Assembly: GCA_000497125.2 (NCBI GenBank)
Contig: CM035319.1
Coordinates: forward strand, 860,001 to 924,000
Direction of reading: 5' to 3'
From: Spironucleus salmonicida
Lineage: Eukaryota > Fornicata > Diplomonadida > Hexamitidae
DNA length: 64,000 nt
How positions within the stretch are numbered: the first letter of the stretch is position 1; every line of letters starts with the position of its first letter. A program made the translations under genes and the position numbers. Below, piece after piece: positions 1 through 12,205 of this stretch. The notes under the pieces were generated by a model. The model did no database searches. It was given only the letters and a program-made list of their open reading frames with translations, and was not told the origin of the DNA.

Positions 1-3000
1 CGAATCCTTGCTTTCTTGCACAGACGCTATTATCTTTTCGCTTTCTTGCTGCTGGGTGGCCATCAAGTTGCGTAGCGTTTTCTCCTACTCTTAGAAAGAG
101 ATTTCCCGCTCCGCGATGGCGGTTTTCGCAGTGGTGATTTGTTTCTGCAGCTCATTGAGAAGGTTCGTATGCTGCTGCTACATGTTATGGACCACCGACT
201 CGTGTAACCCTACAGTGTTCTACAATACAAATTCATGATCCTGTTTTAATGCTAATATATTCGTCTAATGCGCATCTGTAAGTTCGGAAATTGTAATTGT
301 ATTTAAATTTTTCAGCTTCTCAAGCTCAGCTTAGAAATTTTCCTAACTTACTTAAAGTTGCTAATACAGCTATTCTTAAATGTTTAGTAAAGAAGTTTTA
401 GCTAGTGTAAGCTCACCCATAAGTTTATCCTCTGCTTCCTTATGAGCCTAATGCGCTGCCTACTGTTGTTCTGAAAGTTCTATCCTCTGTGCTTGATTTT
501 GATCATTTGCTTTCTTTATCTGAAGAAGAAGTTCTTATTTCTACTATTCAAATTCCTAATTATCTAACTATCGCATTTCTCTAATTTGTACGATTTATGT
601 ATTCAGTTCATTTTCTATTGAATGCTATGACTCAATTAAAGCTAATCTACTTTAAATTTCCATATCCAGTTTGGTCTCAAGTTAAGATTTCATATCATTA
701 AATTTGTTCTTATCGATCTAGTTTTATACTGATTATTCTTCCGCTTGTTAGTTATATGCTTTCTTGATGGTTTCAATGTTTCCTTGTTCCTACTGTAGTT
801 AAGTTTCTTTTTATTAAAGAAGCTTACTTTAAACTTCAGCTTAAATTTAAATTTCACATATTTATCTAGTATGTTCATCTAATAGTGTCTATGCCTATAA
901 AAGTTTTGATCTAGACTAACTCAGTGCTTCATCACTTTCTTGCTGCTGGGTGGCCATCAAGTTGCGTAGCGTTTTCTCCTACTCTTAGAAAGAGATTTCC
1001 CGCTCCGCGATGGCGGTTTTCGCAGTGGTGATTTCTTTCTGCAGCTCATTGAGAAGGTTCGTATGCTGCTGCTACATGTTATGGACCACCGACTCGTGTA
1101 ACCCTACAGTGTTCTACAATACAAATTCATGATCCTGTTTTAATGCTAATATATTCGTCTAATGCGCATCTATAAGTTCGGAAATTGTAATTGTATTTAA
1201 ATTTTTCAGCTTCTCAAGCTCAGCTTAGAAATTTTCCTAACTTACTTAAAGTTGCTAATACAGCTATTCTTAAATGTTTAGTAAAGAAGTTTTAGCTAGT
1301 GTAAGCTCACCCATAAGTTTATCCTCTGCTTCCTTATGAGCCTAATGCGCTGCCTACTGTTGTTCTGAAAGTTCTATCCTCTGTGCTTGATTTTGATCAT
1401 TTGCTTTCTTTATCTGAAGAAGAAGTTCTTATTTCTACTATTCAAATTCCTAATTATCTAACTATCGCATTTCTCTAATTTGTACGATTTATGTATTCAG
1501 TTCATTTTCTATTGAATGCTATGACTCAATTAAAGCTAATCTACTTTAAATTTCCATATCCAGTTTGGTCTCAAGTTAAGATTTCATATCATTAAATTTG
1601 TTCTTATCGATCTAGTTTTATACTGATTATTCTTCCGCTTGTTAGTTATATGCTTTCTTGATGGTTTCAATGTTTCCTTGTTCCTACTGTAGTTAAGTTT
1701 CTTTTTATTAAAGAAGCTTACTTTAAACTTCAGCTTAAATTTAAATTTCACATATTTATCTAGTATGTTCATCTAATAGTGTCTATGCCTATAAAAGTTT
1801 TGATCTAGACTAACTCAGTGCTTCATCACTTTCTTGCTGCTGGGTGGCCATCAAGTTGCGTAGCGTTTTCTCCTACTCTTAGAAAGAGATTTCCCGCTCC
1901 GCGATGGCGGTTTTCGCAGTGGTGATTTCTTTCTGCAGCTCATTGAGAAGGTTCGTATGCTGCTGCTACATGTTATGGACCACCGACTCGTGTAACCCTA
2001 CAGTGTTCTACAATACAAATTCATGATCCTGTTTTAATGCTAATATATTCGTCTAATGCGCATCTGTAAGTTCGGAAATTGTAATTGTATTTAAATTTTT
2101 CAGCTTCTCAAGCTCAGCTTAGAAATTTTCCTAACTTACTTAAAGTTGCTAATACAGCTATTCTTAAATGTTTAGTAAAGAAGTTTTAGCTAGTGTAAGC
2201 TCACCCATAAGTTTATCCTCTGCTTCCTTATGAGCCTAATGCGCTGCCTACTGTTGTTCTGAAAGTTCTATCCTCTGTGCTTGATTTTGATCATTTGCTT
2301 TCTTTATCTGAAGAAGAAGTTCTTATTTCTACTATTCAAATTCCTAATTATCTAACTATCGCATTTCTCTAATTTGTACGATTTATGTATTCAGTTCATT
2401 TTCTATTGAATGCTATGACTCAATTAAAGCTAATCTACTTTAAATTTCCATATCCAGTTTGGTCTCAAGTTAAGATTTCATATCATTAAATTTGTTCTTA
2501 TCGATCTAGTTTTATACTGATTATTCTTCCGCTTGTTAGTTATATGCTTTCTTGATGGTTTCAATGTTTCCTTGTTCCTACTGTAGTTAAGTTTCTTTTT
2601 ATTAAAGAAGCTTACTTTAAACTTCAGCTTAAATTTAAATTTCACATATTTATCTAGTATGTTCATCTAATAGTGTCTATGCCTATAAAAGTTTTGATCT
2701 AGACTAACTCAGTGCTTCATCACTTTCTTGCTGCTGGGTGGCCATCAAGTTGCGTAGCGTTTTCTCCTACTCTTAGAAAGAGATTTCCCGCTCCGCGATG
2801 GCGGTTTTCGCAGTGGTGATTTCTTTCTGCAGCTCATTGAGAAGGTTCGTATGCTGCTGCTACATGTTATGGACCACCGACTCGTGTAACCCTACAGTGT
2901 TCTACAATACAAATTCATGATCCTGTTTTAATGCTAATATATTCGTCTAATGCGCATCTGTAAGTTCGGAAATTGTAATTGTATTTAAATTTTTCAGCTT

Positions 3001-6000
3001 CTCAAGCTCAGCTTAGAAATTTTCCTAACTTACTTAAAGTTGCTAATACAGCTATTCTTAAATGTTTAGTAAAGAAGTTTTAGCTAGTGTAAGCTCACCC
3101 ATAAGTTTATCCTCTGCTTCCTTATGAGCCTAATGCGCTGCCTACTGTTGTTCTGAAAGTTCTATCCTCTGTGCTTGATTTTGATCATTTGCTTTCTTTA
3201 TCTGAAGAAGAAGTTCTTATTTCTACTATTCAAATTCCTAATTATCTAACTATCGCATTTCTCTAATTTGTACGATTTATGTATTCAGTTCATTTTCTAT
3301 TGAATGCTATGACTCAATTAAAGCTAATCTACTTTAAATTTCCATATCCAGTTTGGTCTCAAGTTAAGATTTCATATCATTAAATTTGTTCTTATCGATC
3401 TAGTTTTATACTGATTATTCTTCCGCTTGTTAGTTATATGCTTTCTTGATGGTTTCAATGTTTCCTTGTTCCTACTGTAGTTAAGTTTCTTTTTATTAAA
3501 GAAGCTTACTTTAAACTTCAGCTTAAATTTAAATTTCACATATTTATCTAGTATGTTCATCTAATAGTGTCTATGCCTATAAAAGTTTTGATCTAGACTA
3601 ACTCAGTGCTTCATCACTTTCTTGCTGCTGGGTGGCCATCAAGTTGCGTAGCGTTTTCTCCTACTCTTAGAAAGAGATTTCCCGCTCCGCGATGGCGGTT
3701 TTCGCAGTGGTGATTTCTTTCTGCAGCTCATTGAGAAGGTTCGTATGCTGCTGCTACATGTTATGGACCACCGACTCGTGTAACCCTACAGTGTTCTACA
3801 ATACAAATTCATGATCCTGTTTTAATGCTAATATATTCGTCTAATGCGCATCTGTAAGTTCGGAAATTGTAATTGTATTTAAATTTTTCAGCTTCTCAAG
3901 CTCAGCTTAGAAATTTTCCTAACTTACTTAAAGTTGCTAATACAGCTATTCTTAAATGTTTAGTAAAGAAGTTTTAGCTAGTGTAAGCTCACCCATAAGT
4001 TTATCCTCTGCTTCCTTATGAGCCTAATGCGCTGCCTACTGTTGTTCTGAAAGTTCTATCCTCTGTGCTTGATTTTGATCATTTGCTTTCTTTATCTGAA
4101 GAAGAAGTTCTTATTTCTACTATTCAAATTCCTAATTATCTAACTATCGCATTTCTCTAATTTGTACGATTTATGTATTCAGTTCATTTTCTATTGAATG
4201 CTATGACTCAATTAAAGCTAATCTACTTTAAATTTCCATATCCAGTTTGGTCTCAAGTTAAGATTTCATATCATTAAATTTGTTCTTATCGATCTAGTTT
4301 TATACTGATTATTCTTCCGCTTGTTAGTTATATGCTTTCTTGATGGTTTCAATGTTTCCTTGTTCCTACTGTAGTTAAGTTTCTTTTTATTAAAGAAGCT
4401 TACTTTAAACTTCAGCTTAAATTTAAATTTCACATATTTATCTAGTATGTTCATCTAATAGTGTCTATGCCTATAAAAGTTTTGATCTAGACTAACTCAG
4501 TGCTTCATCACTTTCTTGCTGCTGGGTGGCCATCAAGTTGCGTAGCGTTTTCTCCTACTCTTAGAAAGAGATTTCCCGCTCCGCGATGGCGGTTTTCGCA
4601 GTGGTGATTTCTTTCTGCAGCTCATTGAGAAGGTTCGTATGCTGCTGCTACATGTTATGGACCACCGACTCGTGTAACCCTACAGTGTTCTACAATACAA
4701 ATTCATGATCCTGTTTTAATGCTAATATATTCGTCTAATGCGCATCTGTAAGTTCGGAAATTGTAATTGTATTTAAATTTTTCAGCTTCTCAAGCTCAGC
4801 TTAGAAATTTTCCTAACTTACTTAAAGTTGCTAATACAGCTATTCTTAAATGTTTAGTAAAGAAGTTTTAGCTAGTGTAAGCTCACCCATAAGTTTATCC
4901 TCTGCTTCCTTATGAGCCTAATGCGCTGCCTACTGTTGTTCTGAAAGTTCTATCCTCTGTGCTTGATTTTGATCATTTGCTTTCTTTATCTGAAGAAGAA
5001 GTTCTTATTTCTACTATTCAAATTCCTAATTATCTAACTATCGCATTTCTCTAATTTGTACGATTTATGTATTCAGTTCATTTTCTATTGAATGCTATGA
5101 CTCAATTAAAGCTAATCTACTTTAAATTTCCATATCCAGTTTGGTCTCAAGTTAAGATTTCATATCATTAAATTTGTTCTTATCGATCTAGTTTTATACT
5201 GATTATTCTTCCGCTTGTTAGTTATATGCTTTCTTGATGGTTTCAATGTTTCCTTGTTCCTACTGTAGTTAAGTTTCTTTTTATTAAAGAAGCTTACTTT
5301 AAACTTCAGCTTAAATTTAAATTTCACATATTTATCTAGTATGTTCATCTAATAGTGTCTATGCCTATAAAAGTTTTGATCTAGACTAACTCAGTGCTTC
5401 ATCACTTTCTTGCTGCTGGGTGGCCATCAAGTTGCGTAGCGTTTTCTCCTACTCTTAGAAAGAGATTTCCCGCTCCGCGATGGCGGTTTTCGCAGTGGTG
5501 ATTTCTTTCTGCAGCTCATTGAGAAGGTTCGTATACTGCTGCTACATGTTATGGACCACCGACTCGTGCGAATCTATTAAATTATCTCGATCTAAATGAT
5601 AATTTTCATCTAATTATGCGATATGTTTTTCAAAATCGTTTCTCGCGTTCTGGTATTTTTGAATATACTAGGTACCTTAGTCTTCATTCTACTTAATTAA
5701 ATCTTATATATAGTCTTTTAGTTATATGGTTTGATTCTTAAAATTTGTACTTTGTGTGATACTGGTTTCATACTCCTATTCACGCTTAATAAGATCTTGC
5801 TAACACGTTTTTAGCTAATTTTCCAATAAGGTTATACTATTTTACAAGTCATGCACCACTGAATTTTTGCATTCTTGATCTTCTTTAGCCGCCTGCATAT
5901 TAGTTGCATGTTCTGCTTTTAAGGCAGCAATCCCTGCCTCAAATTCAATCTTCTATGTTTTAATGTGGCCAGTAAGCTGATCTGCCTATTCTGAATGTTA

Positions 6001-7527
6001 TAACAGACGCTACTCGTTTATTTTAGCGTGCTCTTATCGCATTGCGTCAAAGTTTAACTACATCTACGTTAAGAATTGTTAGGTTTCCTCCTGAATTTAG
6101 AGCACTTTCTATTAGCCAGCCTATACTAATTTGTGACAACTTTTTTCTATCTATTTTATTTCGTCGACCAACTAGCAGTTCTCGATCATCAAGCCTTCTT
6201 TTTCCTTAATCGCATTGTCATACTTGAGGGCAAGATTTTACAAATTCTCGTGCTAAAATTGGCTCTCCTGCTCTGCAGCCTATAGTTTGTGGAGAACGGC
6301 TGCCTTACTTTCTAACAAATTCTGCTGCTCTAGCTTCACAATTTCCAGCAATTCGCTGACTCTGGCAGTTTCTGCACCTTAATGGTCTAAAAGGCCTTAT
6401 ACGGATTTTATTCTCGAATCTAACTCTATGGTCGACTGCAAGTAGTTCTGCTTCTCTAGATCGGACTGCTCCTAAAGTTATGCGATTTTACAAAGCAGAT
6501 TTTCTAGTTTTTCTTTGTGCGCCTTTTGCTGGAACTGTAGTTTATCGTCAGCAAACTTCAGCTCATTCTCCGAGTTCAGTATTGAGTTTTCCTACATTTT
6601 TTGCATCTGCGCTATTTCTTGCTACTGAAACTTCTGAAGGCTCTACTTCTCGGCTTCCCAATCTGCACTTAAACTTTGAATTTCGTCTTCGTGCTGTTTG
6701 ACCTTAGTATCCATGGCAGCTTGCGATTCCTAGAGCTCTTGCTAGCATACGATTTTTAACTTGCTCTAGATTTATCTTTCGATTTCCAGTTGCTCCTAAT
6801 ACTCCAATTCCATTTGTTTTGTCCTTTACGCGAACTACTCTTAAAACACACTTTATTTCTTGATTTACTGGTCGGCATCGACAGCTTTCGCATCTAGCTC
6901 GCTCTTCAATGCCTAGATTTCGCTGTTCAGCCGACTGACGACACTCTAAACCTCGCTCTGTTTTTCAATCTCAGCCGCCTTGAGCTAGGACCTGCTCTAT
7001 TTCATATGCAGCTTATTATTGTACTTCTCCGCTTTCAATTCCTTGGACATCTATGACAGTTCTTCTAACTGGCTTTTGACTTCGTTTTGCAGCTGCTTTT
7101 AGCAGTCTTGGAGACTAAGCTGTTCATGTTGAAGATGGCTGTTTTCATATTAGAAATTTTAGAGCTGTACATATTATTGTAAAGAAAACTCATAAAGGAC
7201 ATGATAATGTTCTTTTAGTATTTTGTAGCTTGTAAGGATAGATTTGTTCGATTCTGACAACTCAACAAATTTCTAAATGACTGAATCATCATTTAGTGAT
7301 TCTATTGCATATTAAACGATAGTAATAATATTTTAAATCTCCTGTTCGTCTGAAAGACTAACGTCTAAAAAAGATTTCAAAGTTTTTTATATTTTATTGA
7401 ATACAGCTTTATTTATATAGTTTATATGTGCATCTCTAGATATGAGCAGAGATTTATAGTTCTCAATCGAAATATCTTACTATCGTAGCTTTAGCTCATA
7501 GAAATTTTACCTTTTATCTGCAGACAT
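1..7527 (-). CDS. Giant coiled-coil protein, 5' part (3' end outside window)
   Basis: One uninterrupted frame from ATG at 7527 to the window edge, about 2,509 codons, if TAA and TAG are read as Gln. I found no in-frame TGA. The protein starts MSADKRQNFYELKLRQ and is heptad-rich throughout, with Glu, Gln, Lys and Leu dominating and no globular domain or membrane segment that I recognise. Residues from about 650 onward are six near-identical 298-residue repeats (see the tandem repeat entry). Such proteins are usually cytoskeletal, basal-body or golgin-like scaffolds; which of these applies cannot be told from the sequence. Many Gln are TAA/TAG, so the standard code would shatter the gene. The start lies in the sequence aaaaatATG after an AT-rich upstream region. 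Confident as a coding region, uncertain in function. Confidence 0.9.
41..5568. repeat. 894-bp tandem repeat, 6.2 copies, inside the coiled-coil gene
   Basis: The unit is exactly 894 bp (298 codons), so the frame is kept across the array. Copies begin at about 41, 935, 1829, 2723, 3617, 4511 and 5405, the last one cut short at 5568. Copies differ by only a few single bases, for example at about 138 and 1171, which suggests recent expansion or homogenisation. Each unit is Gln-rich coiled coil. Confidence 0.97.
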
Positions 7528-8650
7528 ATTTTTAGAAATATTTTACTTATTCTAATTTTTATATAATATTACTAATATTTTATATTGATCATAATTACAC
7601 GAAGCAAGATGATGGTATTAAGTTGGATATTAGGATAACATATTTAATAGGCGTACTAAAATTGATATTAATTTGGTTCTTATATTATAGTATTGCAATA
7701 CCATATATTAATTAATAATTTGCATGGTTGTGAGTCAATACAAAAAATTTAATACGGTTTCTAATATGGAATATATTAGAAAGAAAATAACATGTGTTAT
7801 TTTAACATGTAATCACATATCTAGATATCATTTTATATAAGTTTAAACGCGTAATAATTGATTTTTTAAGAAATAATAAACATATTAAAACTGATCTTTT
7901 ATTCTTGGTTTAACAATACTATGATTCTCTAAATCTTACCGTATTAAATTACTGCAAGCCTTTAACTATTAATACTTAGTTATTAAATTTATAGCAAAAA
8001 AATTATTATACTAATAAGTTAAGGGTTAAAATAATAAGTAAGTGTAACTTTAATATAAACCTAGCAAAAAGTAGATACTAAATATTTAAACAATGTATAA
8101 TATAATCAATATACTTACTGTACCGTGTTATTAACCATATTAAATCAACTAAGTTGCAAAAACTACTAATATATAAATTTTAGTTATTAACTTATACAAA
8201 ACATAGCGTTATTAACATACTTTATCTGTGCTATAATTTCAACTTAGATTAAGCATTTGGTAGTGAAAAGTGTGCACAGAAAAAATTAAAAATTAGTTAT
8301 ATATAACTAAAGAATAATTATAGCAACTTATTATTCCAATTTCGGATTTAAATAGGTTTTCATATACTTATATATATTTTAATAAAACTGAATTTTTAAA
8401 AATACTGCAAGCATTTCTAAGTATACGGCTAGTCTAGATGAAAAGAAAAAATATAATATAGTTATTTATATAATTACTTTATTATCTAACAAATGATGTT
8501 CCATTTTATTTAATAAATATATTATTAAATAACTTATATAATTGCTATTTTTAATTTTAGTTTCTTCTACCACATAACCATATATTTTTGTAATTAAAAT
8601 ATAATTACCGACAAATATGTAAACTAACAAGCTAATTTATATAATATATT
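7528..8650. other. AT-rich intergenic region
   Basis: Upstream region of the giant coiled-coil gene. Very AT-rich, with no convincing gene, RNA or repeat seen on either strand. Confidence 0.6.
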
Positions 8651-8806
8651 ATGAATGTCATTAAAAAAATGTTCAAGGCTTGTTAAAAAAGTTACCCAAA
8701 TGAATTTTTTTATGTAGATTGGAATCATATTTAACAAGGACCACCTATAACATCTCATAGTACTTCTATCACTGTTGTAGAGGATACAGAATATGTCAAT
8801 GAGTGA
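8651..8806 (+). CDS. Small hypothetical protein, 51 aa
   Basis: Reads MNVIKKMFKACQKSYPNEF and ends in the acidic tail TVVEDTEYVNE before TGA. It uses TAA for Gln three times. There is no recognisable domain or membrane segment. Composition is mixed rather than the Ile/Asn/Lys/Tyr bias of noncoding AT-rich DNA, which is the only support. A chance frame of this size is possible. Confidence 0.4.
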
Positions 8807-8939
8807 GTGTATCAGTTTGACTAAGTTTCTTTATTATTTACTAATAAAAACCTTTGAAATCATTATTATCAAAAAAACAAGACACTGTGTTGTCAGTATA
8901 ATTATAAAAAGGATAAATATTTAACGTGGATTAATTTAT

Positions 8940-9125
8940 TCACTCCAAACTTATAAAATCATCCAAATCTAATTCTAATTCTAAATCAAAATCAAATGAT
9001 AGATCTTCTGGCAGCGTATATTTATTCATATTTGGCAAATTTCTGGCACTTTTAAAAGGTTACTATTTTTCTGTAGCCATATGCATATTCAAAGCCTCTG
9101 AAAGTGATCTTCCTTATAGTTTCAT
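8940..9125 (-). CDS. Small acidic protein, 61 aa
   Basis: ATG at 9125, TGA at 8940-8942. The N-terminal half is basic and polar. The C-terminal half is strongly acidic (residues about 39-61, FDFDLELELDLDDF). Its acidic Asp/Leu rhythm resembles the N-terminus of Myb Y in this window (FGLDLDLG), but there is no Myb domain here. It lies downstream of, and on the same strand as, MOB4. Function unknown; possibly a short acidic adaptor or activation-type peptide. Confidence 0.5.
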
Positions 9126-9264
9126 TTATATTTTTAAAATAATATTCTTATATCTAGATAAATTATTTTAAAAAGTATTACATATTTACTTTTTATTATG
9201 ATATTCTATTACCAATTATGCTTGGAAAATAAGTTACTTAAATTTGTAGAAATATTAAATAATC

Positions 9265-9876
9265 TCACTCAACATGAATTGCAGGCTACATTTAACCAAC
9301 GCTTTTTGGAGCAAATATTTATAAATATCTATTAAATCTTTTATATATACCTCTTTCTTTCTCAAAGAGCAAAAACTTAGCTTTGTGATGATGATATGCA
9401 TGCGCTATGATTCTATAACTTCTACGTTCTAAAAATGAGTAATTTTTACCTGCTTCCGGCCCATCGCAGTTAGCATAAAACTGTGAAAGACCGCTATCAA
9501 GAAAGTGTGCGCAGTAACTTTACGCGCAACAGTCCACAGGATCGTTTCCATGAACAGTACATAAAAATTTCCATTCCATAGTAGCAAGCATTGTGGGGCA
9601 AGTTGAACGTGTACAATCATCACCTAAAAAAGCAAGAAGATGAGACATTTCAGTCAAAAGAAATAAGAAATTTTCATATCTTAGTACCTTTGATAAATTT
9701 GGCGAGGAATAGGGTGGCTCAAAAAATAAAGATGTCTGCAGAGGGTTAGTTTGAGCAAGCGAATCTAGATATTCCCTTACAGCTAAATGCAGCTACTATG
9801 TATCTGGCTATGCCGGTAAGGCTTTGGACAGGTTAAGAACACCGTTATCATAAAATGCTGAAGAATATTAAATCAT
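9265..9876 (-). CDS. MOB4/phocein-family protein
   Basis: 203 aa, matching the Mob1/phocein fold over most of its length. The zinc-site segment is at residues about 87-110 (DDCTRSTCPTM, then EWKFLCTVHG), corresponding to the C-x4-C and H ligands of the family. The C-terminal helix pair holds YRIIAHAYHHH at about 154-164. MOB4 is a subunit of STRIPAK-type phosphatase/kinase complexes that control cell shape, polarity and cilia. The length is close to phocein (about 225 aa), with a shorter N-terminus. Six or more Gln are TAA/TAG. It is divergent from the cathepsin-like gene, with about 250 bp of shared upstream DNA. The assignment to MOB4 rather than another MOB class is by eye. Confidence 0.87.
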
Positions 9877-10128
9877 TAATTTTTAAGGAAAGGAATATTA
9901 ATATAAATAATATATATTATCTATTATACAATTCTTGCTAATTACCTTCTTTTTTTCATATAATAATATTCTTATTATTATATTTCCAAAATTTTTAAAA
10001 AGCACTATTATACATTTAAATTACTTTAAATTTTATTCTTAAATTCGCTTCACATTTATCAATTTTTTTTCATATATCCTAATTATTATACGCGAATACT
10101 AAGTTTCCGCTCCGCTTCTCATTTTTTA

Positions 10129-10827
10129 ATGTTGCTCAGCCTTGCAGTTATCACCAAGCAGTCCACGTACGTCGTTCCCACCACGACGCTCGCGGGAACT
10201 CCTCAGAAGCAGTTTTCCTGGCTCACGGCCTCCCCAAACTGTATTTCAGAGTCGGTATAGGCCGATTCGTCCCAATTCTCCCAATTAGCTCACGCCACCG
10301 CACAGGCGTTCGCCGACAACCGTTGCATCTAACGTGTTGACCTCACACTGACATCCTACTCCTCAGCATTCTTCCTCGCATGCTATGGCGATAACGCTAC
10401 CGTTCCCGCGAACTACCAAATGCTGAAATACGCTGGAATCGCCTCTAGAAAGTGCGTCCCGAACGCGGTTGACGTATGCCCTCTCCTTTGTGAAAATGGT
10501 GGCCCCATAAATTTGAAGCAGATCCTCAACGAGCTCGTATTTGCGGACGTCGTGTCAATAAAGAACGCAGTCGAGAAGTATGGCGTTTTGCTGGCCAAAA
10601 TGAACATTTTTGAGGACTTCTATAGCCATAAGGACGGCGTTTACGAGCACCGGGCCGGGCAGCTCGTGGGCGTGCAGGAAATCGCGATTGTAGGCTTCGG
10701 TGACGACTTCTGGCTTGTTAGGACGAGCGAGGGCTCAAATTTCGCTGAAAATGGCTTCCTGCGCGTCAGAATCGGTCAGGAAGCTCTTGGGATCGAGGCG
10801 CGCTGCACGGCGTTCGAGGTCGCGTGA
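10129..10827 (+). CDS. Cathepsin-B-like protein lacking the catalytic residues
   Basis: 232 aa with the papain (C1A) layout in its cathepsin B form: a block like the active-site helix at residues about 46-67, LKYAGI then KCVPN near 105, and a C-terminal block AIVGFGDDFWLV at about 186-197 followed by GIEARC. The residues that should be catalytic are changed. The Cys position is Gln (about residue 52), the His position is Gln (about 183) and the Asn position is Thr (about 199). The Trp next to Asn is Glu. There is no long propeptide; the N-terminus may be a signal peptide. I infer a secreted pseudoprotease, perhaps a binding or decoy protein. GC content is higher than in its neighbours. The start is the first ATG after an AT-rich leader. 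Confidence 0.82.
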
Positions 10828-10951
10828 GGGTTTATTTGTACAAAGTTCATTTTGCTGTATAGGGGTTAAGTAAGGAAAATGGGTCAAAATGGACGTTAGT
10901 GATGTAGTTGTGTAGGGTAAAAATGTGCAGTTAAGAGGATTTAGCATTCGG

Positions 10952-11146
10952 ATGGATCTGGAAGTTTTTCTTAATGCAAAGGGTATCTAAGCAGATTTTA
11001 GGATATGTGATTGGAATTAATTCTAAATTAAGCTATAATTATCTTTAATGAGGCATATTAGCTTATCTGCAGGCTTAAGTGAGCGTGGGAAAATAACATT
11101 ATATACAGTAAAAAAATATATGTTAATTATATAGAATTATATTTGA
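10952..11146 (+). CDS. Doubtful small ORF, 64 aa
   Basis: Starts MDLEVFLNAKGIQADF and ends at TGA. Four Gln are TAA/TAG. The first half has a mixed, protein-like composition; the end drifts to Ile/Tyr/Lys. No family recognised. It lies 125 bp downstream of the cathepsin-like gene on the same strand. It may be a chance frame. Confidence 0.28.
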
Positions 11147-11611
11147 AATATAAAATTTCTTTGAAAGTTCTATAATGAAATTAACATAGAAAATCTGATA
11201 GAACTGTCAATATTAGTTGTTAAAAGTAACCATAACTTAGTATCTTCACTGTATAAATGTATGAAGAGATTAATCAAGATACGTAATAGAGGATAAGAAC
11301 AAGGATATGAGTACGTATTGTCAAATTTGGTGCATGGCGCTGTGTTAATTTAATTGATTTGGAGACGTTACTTTATGAATATATTAATTAGATCTATTAG
11401 TGAATCGTATATCAAGTACATGAAGATCAAATAAATACACTATTTTATGTATAATAATCGGATATTTATTTTTATGCTTATATACCTTTTTATTATTTAT
11501 TTTCAGTTTCGTAAACTCTAACTCGCAACCGAAACGAACGCAGCGGCTCAGACTGACCAGGAGGAAATCGTCATTTAAAGCATGTTTTGAGCGCCCCTCC
11601 TAATTCATCAT
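11147..11611. other. AT-rich intergenic region
   Basis: No supported gene. A short GC-richer patch at about 11515-11600 has no recognisable feature. Confidence 0.5.
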
Positions 11612-11905
11612 ATGGCAACTAAGAAGTAAGAGGATGCAAAAAAGAACAAAATAGTTACAAAAATTCGACAGAAGACAGTTTGTTTATGAATTTTAATAGG
11701 TTAACATAGAAAATTATTAATTACCAAATTTCATATAATATTAATAATAAACGTTTTAAGATAAAAATATCAAAATCTGCAAGGTTGGATATCGGTAGAA
11801 GAAGAAAAGGTTAAGTTACTGGAGGGAAATGTTTCCATTTTGGGCTAGGTTGTTTTCCACGGCATTGAAAGAGCTATAGTCGGTCATTGGAGCGATATTT
11901 GTTGA
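11612..11905 (+). CDS. Possible split gene, small basic/acidic protein
   Basis: Two protein-like pieces lie in the same frame. The first, from ATG at 11612 (MATKKQEDAKKNK), ends at an in-frame TGA at 11687. The second, about 11780-11905, reads WISVEEEKVKLLEGNV and ends at TGA. The AT-rich gap between them does not look coding. A GT-AG intron at about 11682-11783 would join them with the frame kept, but the splice signals are weak and several other choices exist. It could equally be a small gene followed by an unrelated frame. Function unknown. Confidence 0.25.
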
Positions 11906-12205
11906 GTAATACCTCTGGAATAAATATATAACAAAATAAGTAAAAGTTAGTGTAGAAGAAATGAATAATTTATTGGTAGTGCATTTCTGTCTTTTTAGCT
12001 ATTTGTACTTGATGGTGCGAAAATATAAGTTAAAGGTGTTAAAAAATTTATAAATAGACACAGAAATTTACTTTAAGGTATTCTCATGTATTCTAATAAA
12101 TTTTAGCATAGCTGGTTTATATATTTTAGTGGAATTGTGTAAAAATGTTTATATAATACTACTATATATTATTATAGATTAATTCCAAAATATACTTAAT
12201 TTTAA

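Noticed and set aside
690-878. 62-aa standard-code ORF repeated every 894 bp on the minus strand
   Set aside because: It is a shifted frame inside the coiled-coil repeat; the true frame uses TAA/TAG as Gln and runs through it.
11700-12200. Long open frames on both strands
   Set aside because: Both strands are open at once with AT-driven composition; only the short acidic segment at 11780-11905 looks protein-like.
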